Positions 1-8,473 of a DNA stretch of 34,607 bases are shown one piece after another. Below the pieces are notes generated by a model that made no database searches, was not told where the DNA came from, and saw only the letters and a program-made list of their open reading frames with translations. The stretch is taken from NCBI GenBank assembly GCA_937920475.1, contig CALEUX010000040.1, positions 1 to 34,607 on the forward strand, given 5' to 3'. This DNA is from an uncultured Marinilabiliaceae bacterium. Its GTDB lineage: Bacteria; Bacteroidota; Bacteroidia; Bacteroidales; Marinilabiliaceae. The position numbers were made by a program, and so were the translations under genes. The first letter of the stretch is position 1, and each line of letters opens with the position of its first letter.

Positions 1-130
1 TTTGTTAACTTAAATTCCCAATATATTTCTGATAAGGTTTAAATTATTAATAGATACTAAAAAGGGTTGATTTTAAATAATAATTTTTGCAAATTGAGAA
101 TCAGAAATAAAGAACAAATTGTTTGAATAA

Positions 131-700
131 ATGATGACTCAAAAATCTTTAATACAGCTATCCAAATCCAAGATTAATAAAGGGAAAAACAAACAGCAGG
201 CTTTTGAAGAGGTGTTGCACGAATCGGCCGAAGAGGCCCTCAAGATTGCTAATATTATCAGATATATTCCCACTTTGCCTAAGCGAAGAAAATTTAAACA
301 GTTCAATCAAACATTGGCGAGTTTAATGGTTGTTTATCTTTTAGTTGTAATAACAGCTGCCATTACGCCTTTGGAGTCGTTTAACTGGCGTTTTTATGCA
401 ATAACCCTTCCATGGACGGCCGTATATTCGGTTATTATAGCAGGTGTTTATCAGTTTAGGGGTAATTTCTATAACTTATCTTTTTCGATGACACTATTTG
501 GGCTGCCGGTTTTTATTGGAAATGAATTAAATAATGGTTTTGATTTTAGTTTATATGTAGCATTGGCATTAATGGCTCTTATTCTGATTATTGGCGGGTT
601 TTTACATTACCGGCTTTTCCCCGCTTTCGAAGTAAGAAAGGTTTTGGTTAGATTGCCTGATGGTAGCAATGGATTAGAAAAGCGGGTGTTTTTTTATTAA
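131..700 (+). CDS. hypothetical multi-pass membrane protein
   Basis: The function is not recognised. The 189-residue protein has a basic, Lys-rich soluble N-terminus of about 60 residues, followed by about four hydrophobic segments (roughly residues 62-80, 88-106, 115-132 and 138-158) and a short polar tail rich in Arg and Lys. This is the profile of a small integral inner-membrane protein. Two adjacent ATG codons (131 and 134) could both serve as the start, and no Shine-Dalgarno sequence is visible, as is usual in Bacteroidota. It stands alone, with about 108 bases to the next plus-strand gene. No catalytic motif, cysteine cluster or signal-peptide cleavage site was seen. Confidence 0.7.
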   Translation: MMTQKSLIQLSKSKINKGKNKQQAFEEVLHESAEEALKIANIIRYIPTLPKRRKFKQFNQTLASLMVVYLLVVITAAITPLESFNWRFYAITLPWTAVYSVIIAGVYQFRGNFYNLSFSMTLFGLPVFIGNELNNGFDFSLYVALALMALILIIGGFLHYRLFPAFEVRKVLVRLPDGSNGLEKRVFFY

Positions 701-759
701 CGGGTTGCTTGTTCGTTTATTGGACATAGTTATATTGAGTTGATAATCCGTGTTAAATA

Positions 760-791
760 TTTGTTCTAAGGAATATTGTCTCGTAACTTTA
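760..791 (+). promoter_or_regulatory. Bacteroidota-type promoter of the DUF2892-like gene
   Basis: TTTG at 760-763, then 20 bases, then TAACTTTA at 784-791, one base off the TAnnTTTG consensus. Transcription would begin near 796. This favours the ATG at 809 as start, because an upstream in-frame TTG at 776 would lie before the transcript start. Confidence 0.45.
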
Positions 792-808
792 TCATTAAAA
801 TTTTGCTT

Positions 809-1021
809 ATGAGAAAGAACATGGGTGCTGCTGATAAATTAATCAGACTAATGGTTGCAGCAATAATTGCCATTCTTTTCTTTATGGACGTGATTACCGG
901 AAAACTGGCTTTGGTGCTGCTTATTGTGGCCGGGGTGTTTATTTTAACCAGCCTGATAAGTTTTTGCCCGCTTTATGGTTTGTTGGGATTCAATACATGC
1001 CATACAGAAAAGAGCAACTAA
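809..1021 (+). CDS. DUF2892 (YgaP-like transmembrane) family protein
   Basis: A 70-residue protein that begins MRKNMGAADKLIRL, has two hydrophobic helices (about residues 14-31 and 34-52), and ends with the CPLY...GFNTC region typical of the DUF2892 family. Family members are inner-membrane proteins found alone or fused to rhodanese domains (as in YgaP); their exact role is unclear. The reading frame stays open upstream to a TTG at 776, but the conserved family start is the ATG at 809 and the likely promoter lies just before it. The gene is tail to tail with uvrA. Its TAA (1019-1021) overlaps the uvrA TAG (1018-1020 on the other strand), so no separate terminator fits between them. Confidence 0.8.
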   Translation: MRKNMGAADKLIRLMVAAIIAILFFMDVITGKLALVLLIVAGVFILTSLISFCPLYGLLGFNTCHTEKSN

Positions 1022-3885
1022 GAAGAGTGGCTCAATTCATCTTTTAAAAATTTGCCGGTATAACTGTTCTTGCATTTCACAACTTCTTCGGGTGTACCGG
1101 TGCAAATGAGTTTGCCTCCTTTTAAACCTCCCTCCGGGCCAATGTCGATTACATGGTCGGCTGCTTTTATTACATCCAGATTATGCTCAATTACGATTAC
1201 GGTGTTACCTCTGTCAACCAGTTTGTTGAGTACCTCTAAAAGAACTCTTATGTCCTCAAAGTGAAGACCTGTAGTTGGCTCATCCAGAATATAAACAGTT
1301 TTACCTGTATCTTTTTTAGCCAGTTCTGACGAGAGTTTAACCCGCTGCGATTCACCTCCTGAAAGGGTTGTAGATGGCTGTCCAAGTTTTATATATCCCA
1401 AACCAACCTGCTGAAGCATTTTAAGTTTTGGCACCAGTGAAGGAATGCTTTCAAAAAACTCAACAGCTTGGTTAATGGTTAAGTTTAGTACATCGCTTAT
1501 GGATTTACCTTTGAAACGTACTTCCAATGTTTCACGATTGTAACGCTTGCCACCGCAGTCGGGGCATTCAACCAACACATCGGGCAAAAAGTTCATTTCA
1601 ATAACCTGTGCACCACCACCTTTGCAGGTTTCGCAACGTCCGCCGGTAACGTTAAATGAAAAACGGCCCGGCTTATAATCACGTATTTTTGCTTCGGGGA
1701 GTTCTGAAAATAACTTGCGAATATCGTCGAACAATTTTGTGTAGGTTGCAGGGTTAGAGCGCGGTGTACGTCCCAGAGGCGATTGGTCCACATCTACTAC
1801 CTTATCAATATGCTCCAATCCAATAACTTCTGAAAATGGCAGTGGGTCTTTAATGGCATTGTAAACATGCCTGTTTAAAATAGGGTAGAGCGTTTCGTTA
1901 ATAAGGGTTGATTTACCACTACCTGATACGCCGGTTATGCAAATGAGTTTTCCCAGCGGAAATTTTACATTTATGTTTTTGAGGTTGTTGCCATTGGCGC
2001 CTTTAATTTCAATAAATTTGCCGTTGCCTTCTCTTCGGTTGGTTGTATAGGGTATGTTTTTTCTTCTGGTTAGATAATCGGCTGTAAGCGTATTGGCTTT
2101 TAAAATGGTTTGGGGTGTTCCCTGTGCTACCACTTCACCGCCTAATCGACCCGCAAAGGGCCCCATGTCAACAATATGGTCGGCAGCCATCATCATATCG
2201 CGGTCGTGCTCAACAACCAATACCGAGTTACCGGTATCGCGTAGCTGTTTAAGTGAATTTATTAACCGGTGGTTGTCGCGTTGATGTAAGCCAATACTTG
2301 GTTCGTCCAGAATATAAAGAACATTCACCAGCTGTGAGCCAATTTGAGTAGCCAGGCGAATACGCTGACTCTCGCCACCCGATAGCGTTATCGCACTTCG
2401 ATTCAGGGCCAGATAGTCTAAGCCAACATCCATCATAAACCCTAATCGCGACCTGATTTCTTTAAGAATTTCGGTGGCAATGGCCAGTTGTTTTGGCGAT
2501 AGTTTTTTATCAAGGTCTTTAAACCATTCGTAAAGCAAGCCAAGGTCCAATTCTGAAAGTTCGGCTATGTTTTTGCCATCAATAAAAAAATGAAGCGCTT
2601 CTTTGTTAAGGCGTAACCCGTTGCACTCGGGGCATTTTACCTCTTTTATGTATTGGTTGGCCCATTTTTTTGCTTTTTCCGACGAATCGTTGTTTTGCTG
2701 GTCGATGATGTATTTTATTACGCCATTAAAACTCAGGAAATAATTGGATGAGGTGCCCAGCGGTGTATTTTTGAGGGTAATGGGTTCGCTGGTACCATGC
2801 AGAATAGCGTCCAGCCCATCTTCAGGTATTTCGGCAATTGGTGTTTTTAGGGTAAAACCATATTTTTCTCCAATGGCCTCTATTTGCCAGAAAATAAGAG
2901 AGTTTTTGTGTTTGCCCAAGGGGTCGATACCGCCATTAAAGATGTTCAACTTTGGATCTGGAACAATTTTGTCCATATCTACTTCATCCACAGTGCCTAG
3001 TCCCTTACATTTAGGGCAAGCCCCCTGGGGCGAATTAAACGAAAACGAGTGCGGAGCCGGCTCGTTATAGGATATTCCTGAGGTAGGGCACATTAACGAA
3101 CGACTGAAATAACGGGGCTGTTCGGTACCTTTTTCAAGCACCATAATGGTGTTTTTACCTTGTTTCATAGCCACTTTTACCGACTCTTCCAATCGCTTCC
3201 GGTCTTTATCTTCTACTTTTAGCTTGTCAATTACCACTTCGATAAAATGGTTCTTGTAACGGTCGAGTTTCATGCCATGCTTTATTTCTTTCACCTCTCC
3301 ATCAACACGGACATTCAGAAACCCTTTTTTCCGAATTTGTTCAAACAATTCTTTATAATGACCTTTACGTCCCTTTACCATCGGCGAAAGGATATATACA
3401 TTTTTGTCGGCAAAATTCGACAGAATTAAATCAAGAATCTGACTGTCGGTATATTTAACCATTTTTTCACCCGTCATATATGAATGAGCTTCACCCGCAC
3501 GGGCATAGAGCAAACGCAGGAAGTCGTATATTTCGGTGATGGTGCCAACCGTAGAACGCGGGTTTTTATTGGTGGTTTTTTGCTCAATGGAGATAACGGG
3601 ACTTAGACCGGTTATTTTGTCAACATCGGGACGTTCCATGCCACCCAGAAACTGACGGGCATAAGCCGAGAAGGTTTCGATGTAGCGTCGTTGTCCTTCG
3701 GCGTAAATGGTGTCAAAAGCAAGCGATGATTTTCCGCTGCCGCTTAATCCGGTAATAACTACTAGCTGGTTTCGTGGTATGGAAATATCAATATTTTGCA
3801 GGTTGTGAACCCTGGCGCCCATTACTTCAATGCTCTCGCTCTCGTGTACTTCTGGTGATTGTTCCACCAAAAAACCTTCATCCAT
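1018..3885 (-). CDS. uvrA: UvrABC excinuclease subunit A (UvrA)
   Basis: UvrA is the DNA-damage-recognition ATPase of nucleotide excision repair; it loads UvrB at lesions. The 955-residue protein has two ABC ATPase modules. The first Walker A is GLSGSGKSS (about residue 46) with the helicase-like [19 protein letters not shown] stretch. The second is GVSGSGKST. Two signature and Walker B blocks follow the pattern LSGGESQR...YILDEP. The second zinc finger (CETC...[16 protein letters not shown]) is intact. In the first, the usual CxxC is CPTS (C266, S269), with C290 and C293 present, so one ligand is replaced by Ser. The frame is open up to 3966, but a TATCTTTG element at 3927-3920 puts the transcript start near 3915, so the ATG at 3885 (MDEGFLVEQ) is the likely start and gives normal family length. 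The gene is monocistronic and divergent from mnmH. Confidence 0.96.
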   Translation of the reverse strand: MDEGFLVEQSPEVHESESIEVMGARVHNLQNIDISIPRNQLVVITGLSGSGKSSLAFDTIYAEGQRRYIETFSAYARQFLGGMERPDVDKITGLSPVISIEQKTTNKNPRSTVGTITEIYDFLRLLYARAGEAHSYMTGEKMVKYTDSQILDLILSNFADKNVYILSPMVKGRKGHYKELFEQIRKKGFLNVRVDGEVKEIKHGMKLDRYKNHFIEVVIDKLKVEDKDRKRLEESVKVAMKQGKNTIMVLEKGTEQPRYFSRSLMCPTSGISYNEPAPHSFSFNSPQGACPKCKGLGTVDEVDMDKIVPDPKLNIFNGGIDPLGKHKNSLIFWQIEAIGEKYGFTLKTPIAEIPEDGLDAILHGTSEPITLKNTPLGTSSNYFLSFNGVIKYIIDQQNNDSSEKAKKWANQYIKEVKCPECNGLRLNKEALHFFIDGKNIAELSELDLGLLYEWFKDLDKKLSPKQLAIATEILKEIRSRLGFMMDVGLDYLALNRSAITLSGGESQRIRLATQIGSQLVNVLYILDEPSIGLHQRDNHRLINSLKQLRDTGNSVLVVEHDRDMMMAADHIVDMGPFAGRLGGEVVAQGTPQTILKANTLTADYLTRRKNIPYTTNRREGNGKFIEIKGANGNNLKNINVKFPLGKLICITGVSGSGKSTLINETLYPILNRHVYNAIKDPLPFSEVIGLEHIDKVVDVDQSPLGRTPRSNPATYTKLFDDIRKLFSELPEAKIRDYKPGRFSFNVTGGRCETCKGGGAQVIEMNFLPDVLVECPDCGGKRYNRETLEVRFKGKSISDVLNLTINQAVEFFESIPSLVPKLKMLQQVGLGYIKLGQPSTTLSGGESQRVKLSSELAKKDTGKTVYILDEPTTGLHFEDIRVLLEVLNKLVDRGNTVIVIEHNLDVIKAADHVIDIGPEGGLKGGKLICTGTPEEVVKCKNSYTGKFLKDELSHSS

Positions 3886-3919
3886 ATATGTGTGGTTGAG
3901 TTGTAATTTTTCGAATCTG

Positions 3920-3927
3920 CAAAGATA
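3920..3927 (-). promoter_or_regulatory. -7 promoter element of uvrA
   Basis: The minus strand reads TATCTTTG, an exact match to the Bacteroidota -7 consensus TAnnTTTG. It is 35 bases before the chosen uvrA ATG. No clear TTG was seen at the right distance upstream, so the -33 element is weak. The site decides the uvrA start, because longer versions of the reading frame would begin upstream of the transcript. Confidence 0.6.
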
Positions 3928-4041
3928 GCAAAAGTGAGAGAGAAAAACCGAACAACTCTTATTCATAATGTAGTAAAGATTAAAACCAAAGTAAATGCTT
4001 TATTTTCAAGCGTAAGGTGAATAATGCGTTTATAAAAGGCT

Positions 4042-4049
4042 TAACTTTG
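4042..4049 (+). promoter_or_regulatory. -7 promoter element of mnmH, near-leaderless
   Basis: TAACTTTG, an exact TAnnTTTG match, ends only six bases before the mnmH ATG at 4055. The predicted transcript start falls at or within a few bases of that ATG, so the message would be leaderless or almost so. No good -33 TTG was seen. Confidence 0.5.
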
Positions 4050-4054
4050 TGTCT

Positions 4055-5077
4055 ATGTTAACAGAAATTTCCATAGAATCTTATTATAAGGATTATCATC
4101 ACTTACCAGTAATTGACGTACGTTCGCCAGGTGAGTTTAATAAAGGCCACATGCCGGGAGCGGTTAATATTCCATTATTTTCTGATGCCGAGAGAGCTCA
4201 TGTGGGGACTGTTTATAAACAACGGTGTAAAGATGAGGCTTATAAGATTGGTTATGATTATGTGACGCCCAAACTGCAATGGTTTGTTGATGAAGTTAAC
4301 AAGAGAGCTCCTCATGGCAGGGTGGTTGTACATTGCTGGCGTGGAGGCATGCGTAGCCGGGCTTTTGCGCAACATTTGGTTGACAACGGCTTTACTGAAG
4401 TTTATATTATTGCAGGAGGTTATAAATCGTTCCGACGACAGGCCCTTGCAACATTTTCGATGCCTTACAAACTTTACATCCTGAGTGGTTACACCGGAAG
4501 CGGTAAAACCCATATTTTAGAGTTGATAAAAAGTGCCGGTCATCAGGTAATCGATTTGGAAGGGTTGGCCCGACATAAGGGATCAGCCTTTGGAGCCATT
4601 GGTATGAATGGTCAACCAACTACCGAACAGTTTGAAAATGATTTGTTTGAGCAGTGGCGCCAGTTCGACTTGTCTAAACCAGTATGGCTTGAGGATGAAA
4701 GCCAGAACATTGGCCATGTGAGCATTCCTATAAATCTATATTTCAGGATGAAAGAGGGTTTAGTGTTTTTTCTGGATGTTCCCAGAGAAGAGCGGGCTAA
4801 ACTATTGGTGGAAGAGTATGCCTGTATTGATTCTGTATTGCTGGAAATGGCCATACATAGGATATCGAAACGGCTGGGCGGTCTCGCAACTCAGCAAGCA
4901 TTGGAAAGCCTTGCTACAGGTAATTATTTGGATGTTGCTTTAATTACCCTGCATTATTACGATAAAAGCTATTACAAAGGCCTTTTAAAACGACCGCAGG
5001 AACTGGTTAAAATAATAAAGGCAGATAATACTGGTGCAAAAACAAATTTTGAATTGTTAATGAAGGAGTTGAATTAA
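4055..5077 (+). CDS. mnmH: tRNA 2-selenouridine synthase (MnmH/SelU)
   Basis: This enzyme uses selenophosphate to turn 2-thiouridine at the wobble position of Lys, Glu and Gln tRNAs into 2-selenouridine, through a geranylated intermediate. The 340-residue protein has an N-terminal rhodanese domain with the catalytic loop CWRGGMRS (Cys94) and a C-terminal P-loop domain with GYTGSGKT at residues 145-152, the standard two-domain layout and near-standard length. An in-frame GTG lies six bases upstream at 4049, but it is part of the promoter element TAACTTTG, so the ATG at 4055 is preferred. selD follows after 16 bases and supplies the selenophosphate, which makes the pair a self-contained pathway. 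No selA, selB or selC is present in the window. Confidence 0.95.
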   Translation: MLTEISIESYYKDYHHLPVIDVRSPGEFNKGHMPGAVNIPLFSDAERAHVGTVYKQRCKDEAYKIGYDYVTPKLQWFVDEVNKRAPHGRVVVHCWRGGMRSRAFAQHLVDNGFTEVYIIAGGYKSFRRQALATFSMPYKLYILSGYTGSGKTHILELIKSAGHQVIDLEGLARHKGSAFGAIGMNGQPTTEQFENDLFEQWRQFDLSKPVWLEDESQNIGHVSIPINLYFRMKEGLVFFLDVPREERAKLLVEEYACIDSVLLEMAIHRISKRLGGLATQQALESLATGNYLDVALITLHYYDKSYYKGLLKRPQELVKIIKADNTGAKTNFELLMKELN

Positions 5078-5093
5078 ATCATAATATTCTCTG

Positions 5094-6125
5094 ATGAACG
5101 GTATTCAATTAACCAAATACAGTCATGGCGCAGGCTGCGGCTGTAAAATATCACCCAAGGTGCTCAACACCATCTTGCAAAGCCAGATAACTCAGGTGGC
5201 CGATTCTAATCTTCTGGTTGGTAACGATAGTCGCGACGATGCAGCTGTTTACAATATGGGCAATGGCACTGCCATTATCAGCACCACCGATTTTTTTATG
5301 CCCATTGTTGACGATCCGTTTACTTTTGGGAAAATTGCCGCCACCAATGCCATCAGCGATGTGTATGCCATGGGTGGAAAGCCTTTTTTGGCCATTGCCA
5401 TACTCGGATGGCCTGTAAATACCCTGGCGCCTGAAATTGCTCAACAGGTTCTTGAGGGTGGCAGAGCTTCCTGTTTAGAGGCAGGCATTACTTTAGCCGG
5501 TGGACATAGCATTGATAGTCCTGAGCCCATTTTTGGTTTGGCAGTAACCGGTCAGGTAGCCATTGAAAACCTGAAACGAAATGATACAGCCACTGCAGGG
5601 TGCAAATTGTTTTTGACCAAACCGCTTGGCGTTGGCATTTTAACAACTGCTCAGAAACAAGGCAAACTCAAACCCGAACATTTGGGTTTGGCGCCTCAAT
5701 CGATGGCTCAACTCAACAGCATTGGCGCCGATTTGGGCAAAATAAAGGGGGTAACCGCAATGACCGATGTTACCGGATTTGGATTACTGGGTCACTTGTC
5801 CGAAATGTGTCAGGGAAGTAAACTTTCTGCTGTAATTGAATTCAATAAATTGCCACGGTTTAGTATGATTGATGAATATATTGCCATGAATTGCATTCCA
5901 GGCGGTACACATCGCAACTGGGACAGTTACGGCCATCTTATAAAACTGAACAACGATACATATAAACCATTGCTTTGCGACCCGCAAACCAGCGGAGGAT
6001 TATTAATTGCAGTGGATGAGGAGGCTGAAGATGAAGTTGTTGGTTTATTGAAGGCAAATCAAATGGGGGCAGAGCCAATTGGTTATTTAGAAACTTTGAA
6101 AGGTTGTCTTATTGAAGTTATTTAG
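5094..6125 (+). CDS. selD: selenide, water dikinase (selenophosphate synthase)
   Basis: SelD makes selenophosphate from selenide and ATP, the selenium donor for MnmH and for selenocysteine synthesis. The 343-residue protein matches the E. coli enzyme along its length. It has the N-terminal active-site motif GAGCGCK, in which Cys15 and Lys18 correspond to the catalytic Cys17 and Lys20 of E. coli. Also present are the NDSRDDAAV and STTDFF metal/ATP loops, [19 protein letters not shown], and the C-terminal CDPQTSGG motif. The active-site residue is an ordinary Cys codon, not a UGA selenocysteine. The gene is cotranscribed with mnmH (16-base gap), so in this operon the product most likely serves tRNA selenation; a wider role depends on genes outside the window. 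Confidence 0.97.
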   Translation: MNGIQLTKYSHGAGCGCKISPKVLNTILQSQITQVADSNLLVGNDSRDDAAVYNMGNGTAIISTTDFFMPIVDDPFTFGKIAATNAISDVYAMGGKPFLAIAILGWPVNTLAPEIAQQVLEGGRASCLEAGITLAGGHSIDSPEPIFGLAVTGQVAIENLKRNDTATAGCKLFLTKPLGVGILTTAQKQGKLKPEHLGLAPQSMAQLNSIGADLGKIKGVTAMTDVTGFGLLGHLSEMCQGSKLSAVIEFNKLPRFSMIDEYIAMNCIPGGTHRNWDSYGHLIKLNNDTYKPLLCDPQTSGGLLIAVDEEAEDEVVGLLKANQMGAEPIGYLETLKGCLIEVI

Positions 6126-6199
6126 TTCGGTGCAACCCTGTTTTAAAAGTAAGATGGCCTGTATTTTAAACTTCTGATTCTCCCATTGTTTCGGGAACA

Positions 6200-6230
6200 C
6201 CTATCCAGCAAAGCGGAAGGTTATCCCACC
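6200..6230. repeat. 31-base dispersed repeat, copy 1 (hairpin-forming)
   Basis: This 31-base stretch matches 21167-21197 at 23 of 31 positions without gaps, including the shared core AGCGGAA. It can form a short hairpin (TCC-A-GC / GCGGA around an AAA loop) and is followed by a run of six T at 6231-6236. It lies 75 bases after the selD stop and just before the permease genes. It may act as a terminator or be a relic of a small repeat family. Confidence 0.45.
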
Positions 6231-6252
6231 TTTTTTCAAAAATCATTGACTT

Positions 6253-6729
6253 ATGAAATTCCTTCTAATCTTCTCAATAATAAGTGTAGTAGTATCATTC
6301 ATTGGTAGCCGGGATAAAACGCTTCAAGGAATAAAGAAGGGATTGATGATGTTTCTTAATCTGTTACCAGCTATACTTGCTGTTCTTATTCTTGTAAGTG
6401 TTGCTTTGTATTTTCTACCCAATGAAACAATTGTTAAGTTCCTTGGGAAAGAAGCCGGAGTAGCTGGTTATATAGTTGCAGCTTCTATTGGATCGGTAGC
6501 TTTAATTCCTGGCTTTATAGCTTATCCTTTAGCCGGACTTTTAGTAAAAAGCGGAGTTGGTTACCCGGTAATTGCTGTTTTTATTACCACTTTAATGATG
6601 GTTGGGGTTTTAACGCTTCCCATCGAAGCAAAATTTTTCGGGTTAAAAACGGCGCTCATACGAAACGCTCTTTTTCTACTGGGAGCTTTAATGATTGGGT
6701 TGGCAATCGGATTAATTTATAGTCTATGA
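6253..6729 (+). CDS. half-size permease, ArsP/DUF318-like, first subunit
   Basis: A 158-residue, very hydrophobic protein with about four or five membrane helices. It resembles one half of the PF03773 permeases (ArsP/YraQ/DUF318), which normally have two homologous halves in one chain of about 300-350 residues. The conserved stretch runs from KFLGKEAGVAGY through GSVALIPGFIAYPLAG to FITTLMMVGVLTLPIEAKFFG. Its stop overlaps the start of the next gene in ATGA (6726-6729), which implies translational coupling, and the next product aligns with this one over about 80 residues. The two are therefore probably subunits of one heteromeric permease. The substrate is unknown: family members have been linked to organoarsenical or metal export, but nothing here shows that. 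Confidence 0.75.
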   Translation: MKFLLIFSIISVVVSFIGSRDKTLQGIKKGLMMFLNLLPAILAVLILVSVALYFLPNETIVKFLGKEAGVAGYIVAASIGSVALIPGFIAYPLAGLLVKSGVGYPVIAVFITTLMMVGVLTLPIEAKFFGLKTALIRNALFLLGALMIGLAIGLIYSL

Positions 6730-7259
6730 ATGAGTATATTCTAAAACACAAGGTTTATCTTTTATTAATAATTGGCTTCATAGCCTTTGTTCTTGTCTCG
6801 GTTTTTACAGATTACGACGCAGGTTGTATAATTTTTAAAAATCATTTTTGGGTGTTTTTTACCGAAATGATTCTATTTCTGCCTTTTATGTTTGTATTAA
6901 TTGGCATTGCCGATGTTTGGCTTCCAAGAGAAAAGGTTGAGAAGCACATAGGTAAAAGCTCGGGAATTAAAGGAATTGTTTTGGTAGTTTTAATGTCGAT
7001 GGCTCAGGCTGGTCCACTTTATGGCGCTTTCCCTGTGGCCTATTTACTTTGGAAAAAAGGAACCGGAGTTCGAAATATATTCATATATCTTGGGGCTTTT
7101 TGCACCATGAAAATTCCAATGCTGGCTTTTGAAACAGGTTTTCTGGGACTCAAGTTTTCGTTGCTGCGAACAATCCTGAGTTTACCGGTAATAATAATCA
7201 TCGCAATAATTATGGAGAAGTATTTTGAAAAAAGAGGATTTACAATGTATCAATTATAG
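6726..7259 (+). CDS. half-size permease, ArsP/DUF318-like, second subunit
   Basis: A 177-residue membrane protein with about five helices and a small periplasmic or cytoplasmic loop near DYDAGC. From residue 75 on, EKHIGKSSGIKGI...GPLYGAFPVAYLLWKKGTG...FETGFLGLKFSLLR lines up with the matching region of the preceding gene (GK..G..G, P...A(Y/F)P.A.LL.K.G, E..F.GLK..L.R). The two genes are thus paralogous halves of a PF03773-like permease encoded separately. Start overlaps the upstream stop by four bases. Downstream, after 39 bases, a 19-base inverted repeat probably ends transcription. Substrate not determinable from sequence. Confidence 0.75.
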   Translation: MNEYILKHKVYLLLIIGFIAFVLVSVFTDYDAGCIIFKNHFWVFFTEMILFLPFMFVLIGIADVWLPREKVEKHIGKSSGIKGIVLVVLMSMAQAGPLYGAFPVAYLLWKKGTGVRNIFIYLGAFCTMKIPMLAFETGFLGLKFSLLRTILSLPVIIIIAIIMEKYFEKRGFTMYQL

Positions 7260-7298
7260 TGCAATTATAGAGTATTAGTTATATGCAATTAAAACAAC

Positions 7299-7357
7299 AT
7301 CAGTGTTTCCCTGGTGGAATTTAAATATTGCTTAAAAACCACCAGGTTAACACTGAT
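7299..7357. terminator. large inverted repeat between convergent genes, likely bidirectional terminator
   Basis: Arms at 7299-7317 and 7339-7357 are inverted copies over 19 bases with two mismatches near the middle (ATCAGTGTT..CCTGGTGG and its complement), around a 21-base AT-rich loop. It sits between the permease genes (plus) and the end of the galactan operon (minus), where both need to stop. There is no strong T-run on either side, so it may stabilise transcript 3' ends instead of, or as well as, terminating. Confidence 0.6.
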
Positions 7358-7374
7358 ATCCTACATTGGGTTAG

Positions 7375-8433
7375 TTAATTTTTAGTAATGGTATATGTAT
7401 AAGGTGCTTTGCTCAAATTGAGAATAATGGTATAATTGCCATTCTCAGCAATTTGAATGTTGTTATGATTGGTACCCGGATCGAGGTTGCCATCAGGTTC
7501 TTCATCTCCAAGCATTATTCCCCAATCGTGATTGGCTATAAATTTAAACCCGCCTGCGGCCATATCTGTTGTTATCGACCAGGTTTCACCCGGCAGGTCG
7601 AAAGTCATATCGGCAAACGACCAGCCATTGAAATCGCCGGTTATCGCCCATTCGGTTTTGGTATTTGAATAGGTTAAATTAACCAAATTGGCAATAATTC
7701 TATAGTAACCCGGCCCCTGAGTAACATTGATATTGTTACCACCCCAGTTACCTATTTGCAGTGTTCCCGATGTGCCGCTGCCGTCAGGGTCTCCAATAAT
7801 GGCATCGGCACTGTCCCAGTTTGGTTGGTAGGATAATTTGTATTTCGACCAGCTGGCGCCATTGTCCATATAAATATAACCTTCATAAATATCGTTACTT
7901 TTTATGGAGTAAATAAGAGCGGATTCGTTGAAGTTCCAGCCGTTGTGGTCGCCGGTAACATAGAGTTTTGGGTATTCAATAACAACTTCAACCGGCGTAA
8001 TATTAACCGCCACAATATTTGATACAGCATTAACATCCTTATGAATGGTTGCAAATAACCGAAACTGAACGTTGGCTTTTTGGCCCGGCACAATACCTAG
8101 TTTTAACAGATTCAGATTGATTTTTGAATTCATCACCTGCAAACTGTTTTCTTTAGTGATACCAAGCGATATGGCATTTTGAAAATTACTGCCGGCTAAA
8201 TCCATTTTAAGGTTATATTCGGGTTTGGCCGACTGAAATCCGAAGTCGGCAGCCGACCATGTAAAATTGCTGAAAACGCCATCCAGATTATTCTCGGTAA
8301 TTTCAAAGTCGGTACCTGCATTCGCTGATGTCAGAATGGGGGAGGTTGTTTCGCCCATTTTAACAGTTTCGCGGTCGGAACATGCCATTAATGTAATCAT
8401 TAACAGAATGTAATAAATGAAAGTATGCTTCAT
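7375..8433 (-). CDS. SusE/SusF-like outer-membrane glycan-binding lipoprotein
   Basis: A 352-residue lipoprotein with a signal peptide ending in the lipobox LMAC (Cys at about residue 18 of MKHTFIYYILLMITLMACSD). An N-terminal SusE-type immunoglobulin-like domain (about residues 20-150) is followed by two tandem carbohydrate-binding-like modules. They begin KLYVTGDHNGWNFNE and WAITGDFNGWSFADM, and the GDxNGW repeats with exposed Trp are typical of SusE/SusF modules. Such proteins hold polysaccharide at the cell surface and do not cut it. The frame is open upstream to 8484 inside susD, but the signal peptide begins at the ATG at 8433, leaving a 40-base gap after susD. Last gene of the galactan operon, so binding of galactan is inferred from context. 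Confidence 0.88.
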   Translation of the reverse strand: MKHTFIYYILLMITLMACSDRETVKMGETTSPILTSANAGTDFEITENNLDGVFSNFTWSAADFGFQSAKPEYNLKMDLAGSNFQNAISLGITKENSLQVMNSKINLNLLKLGIVPGQKANVQFRLFATIHKDVNAVSNIVAVNITPVEVVIEYPKLYVTGDHNGWNFNESALIYSIKSNDIYEGYIYMDNGASWSKYKLSYQPNWDSADAIIGDPDGSGTSGTLQIGNWGGNNINVTQGPGYYRIIANLVNLTYSNTKTEWAITGDFNGWSFADMTFDLPGETWSITTDMAAGGFKFIANHDWGIMLGDEEPDGNLDPGTNHNNIQIAENGNYTIILNLSKAPYTYTITKN

Positions 8434-8473
8434 CTGTTCAGTTTTTATCGTTTGTCTGTTCGAATGGATTAAA

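Noticed and set aside
3886-3966. 27-residue N-terminal extension of UvrA
   Set aside because: It lies across the exact -7 element TATCTTTG and upstream of the predicted transcript start, and has no counterpart in UvrA; the ATG at 3885 gives normal length.
6726-6729. Possible frameshift splitting a single permease gene
   Set aside because: The first protein ends naturally, the second has a proper ATG and N-terminal helix, and ATGA overlap is a normal coupled-gene junction.
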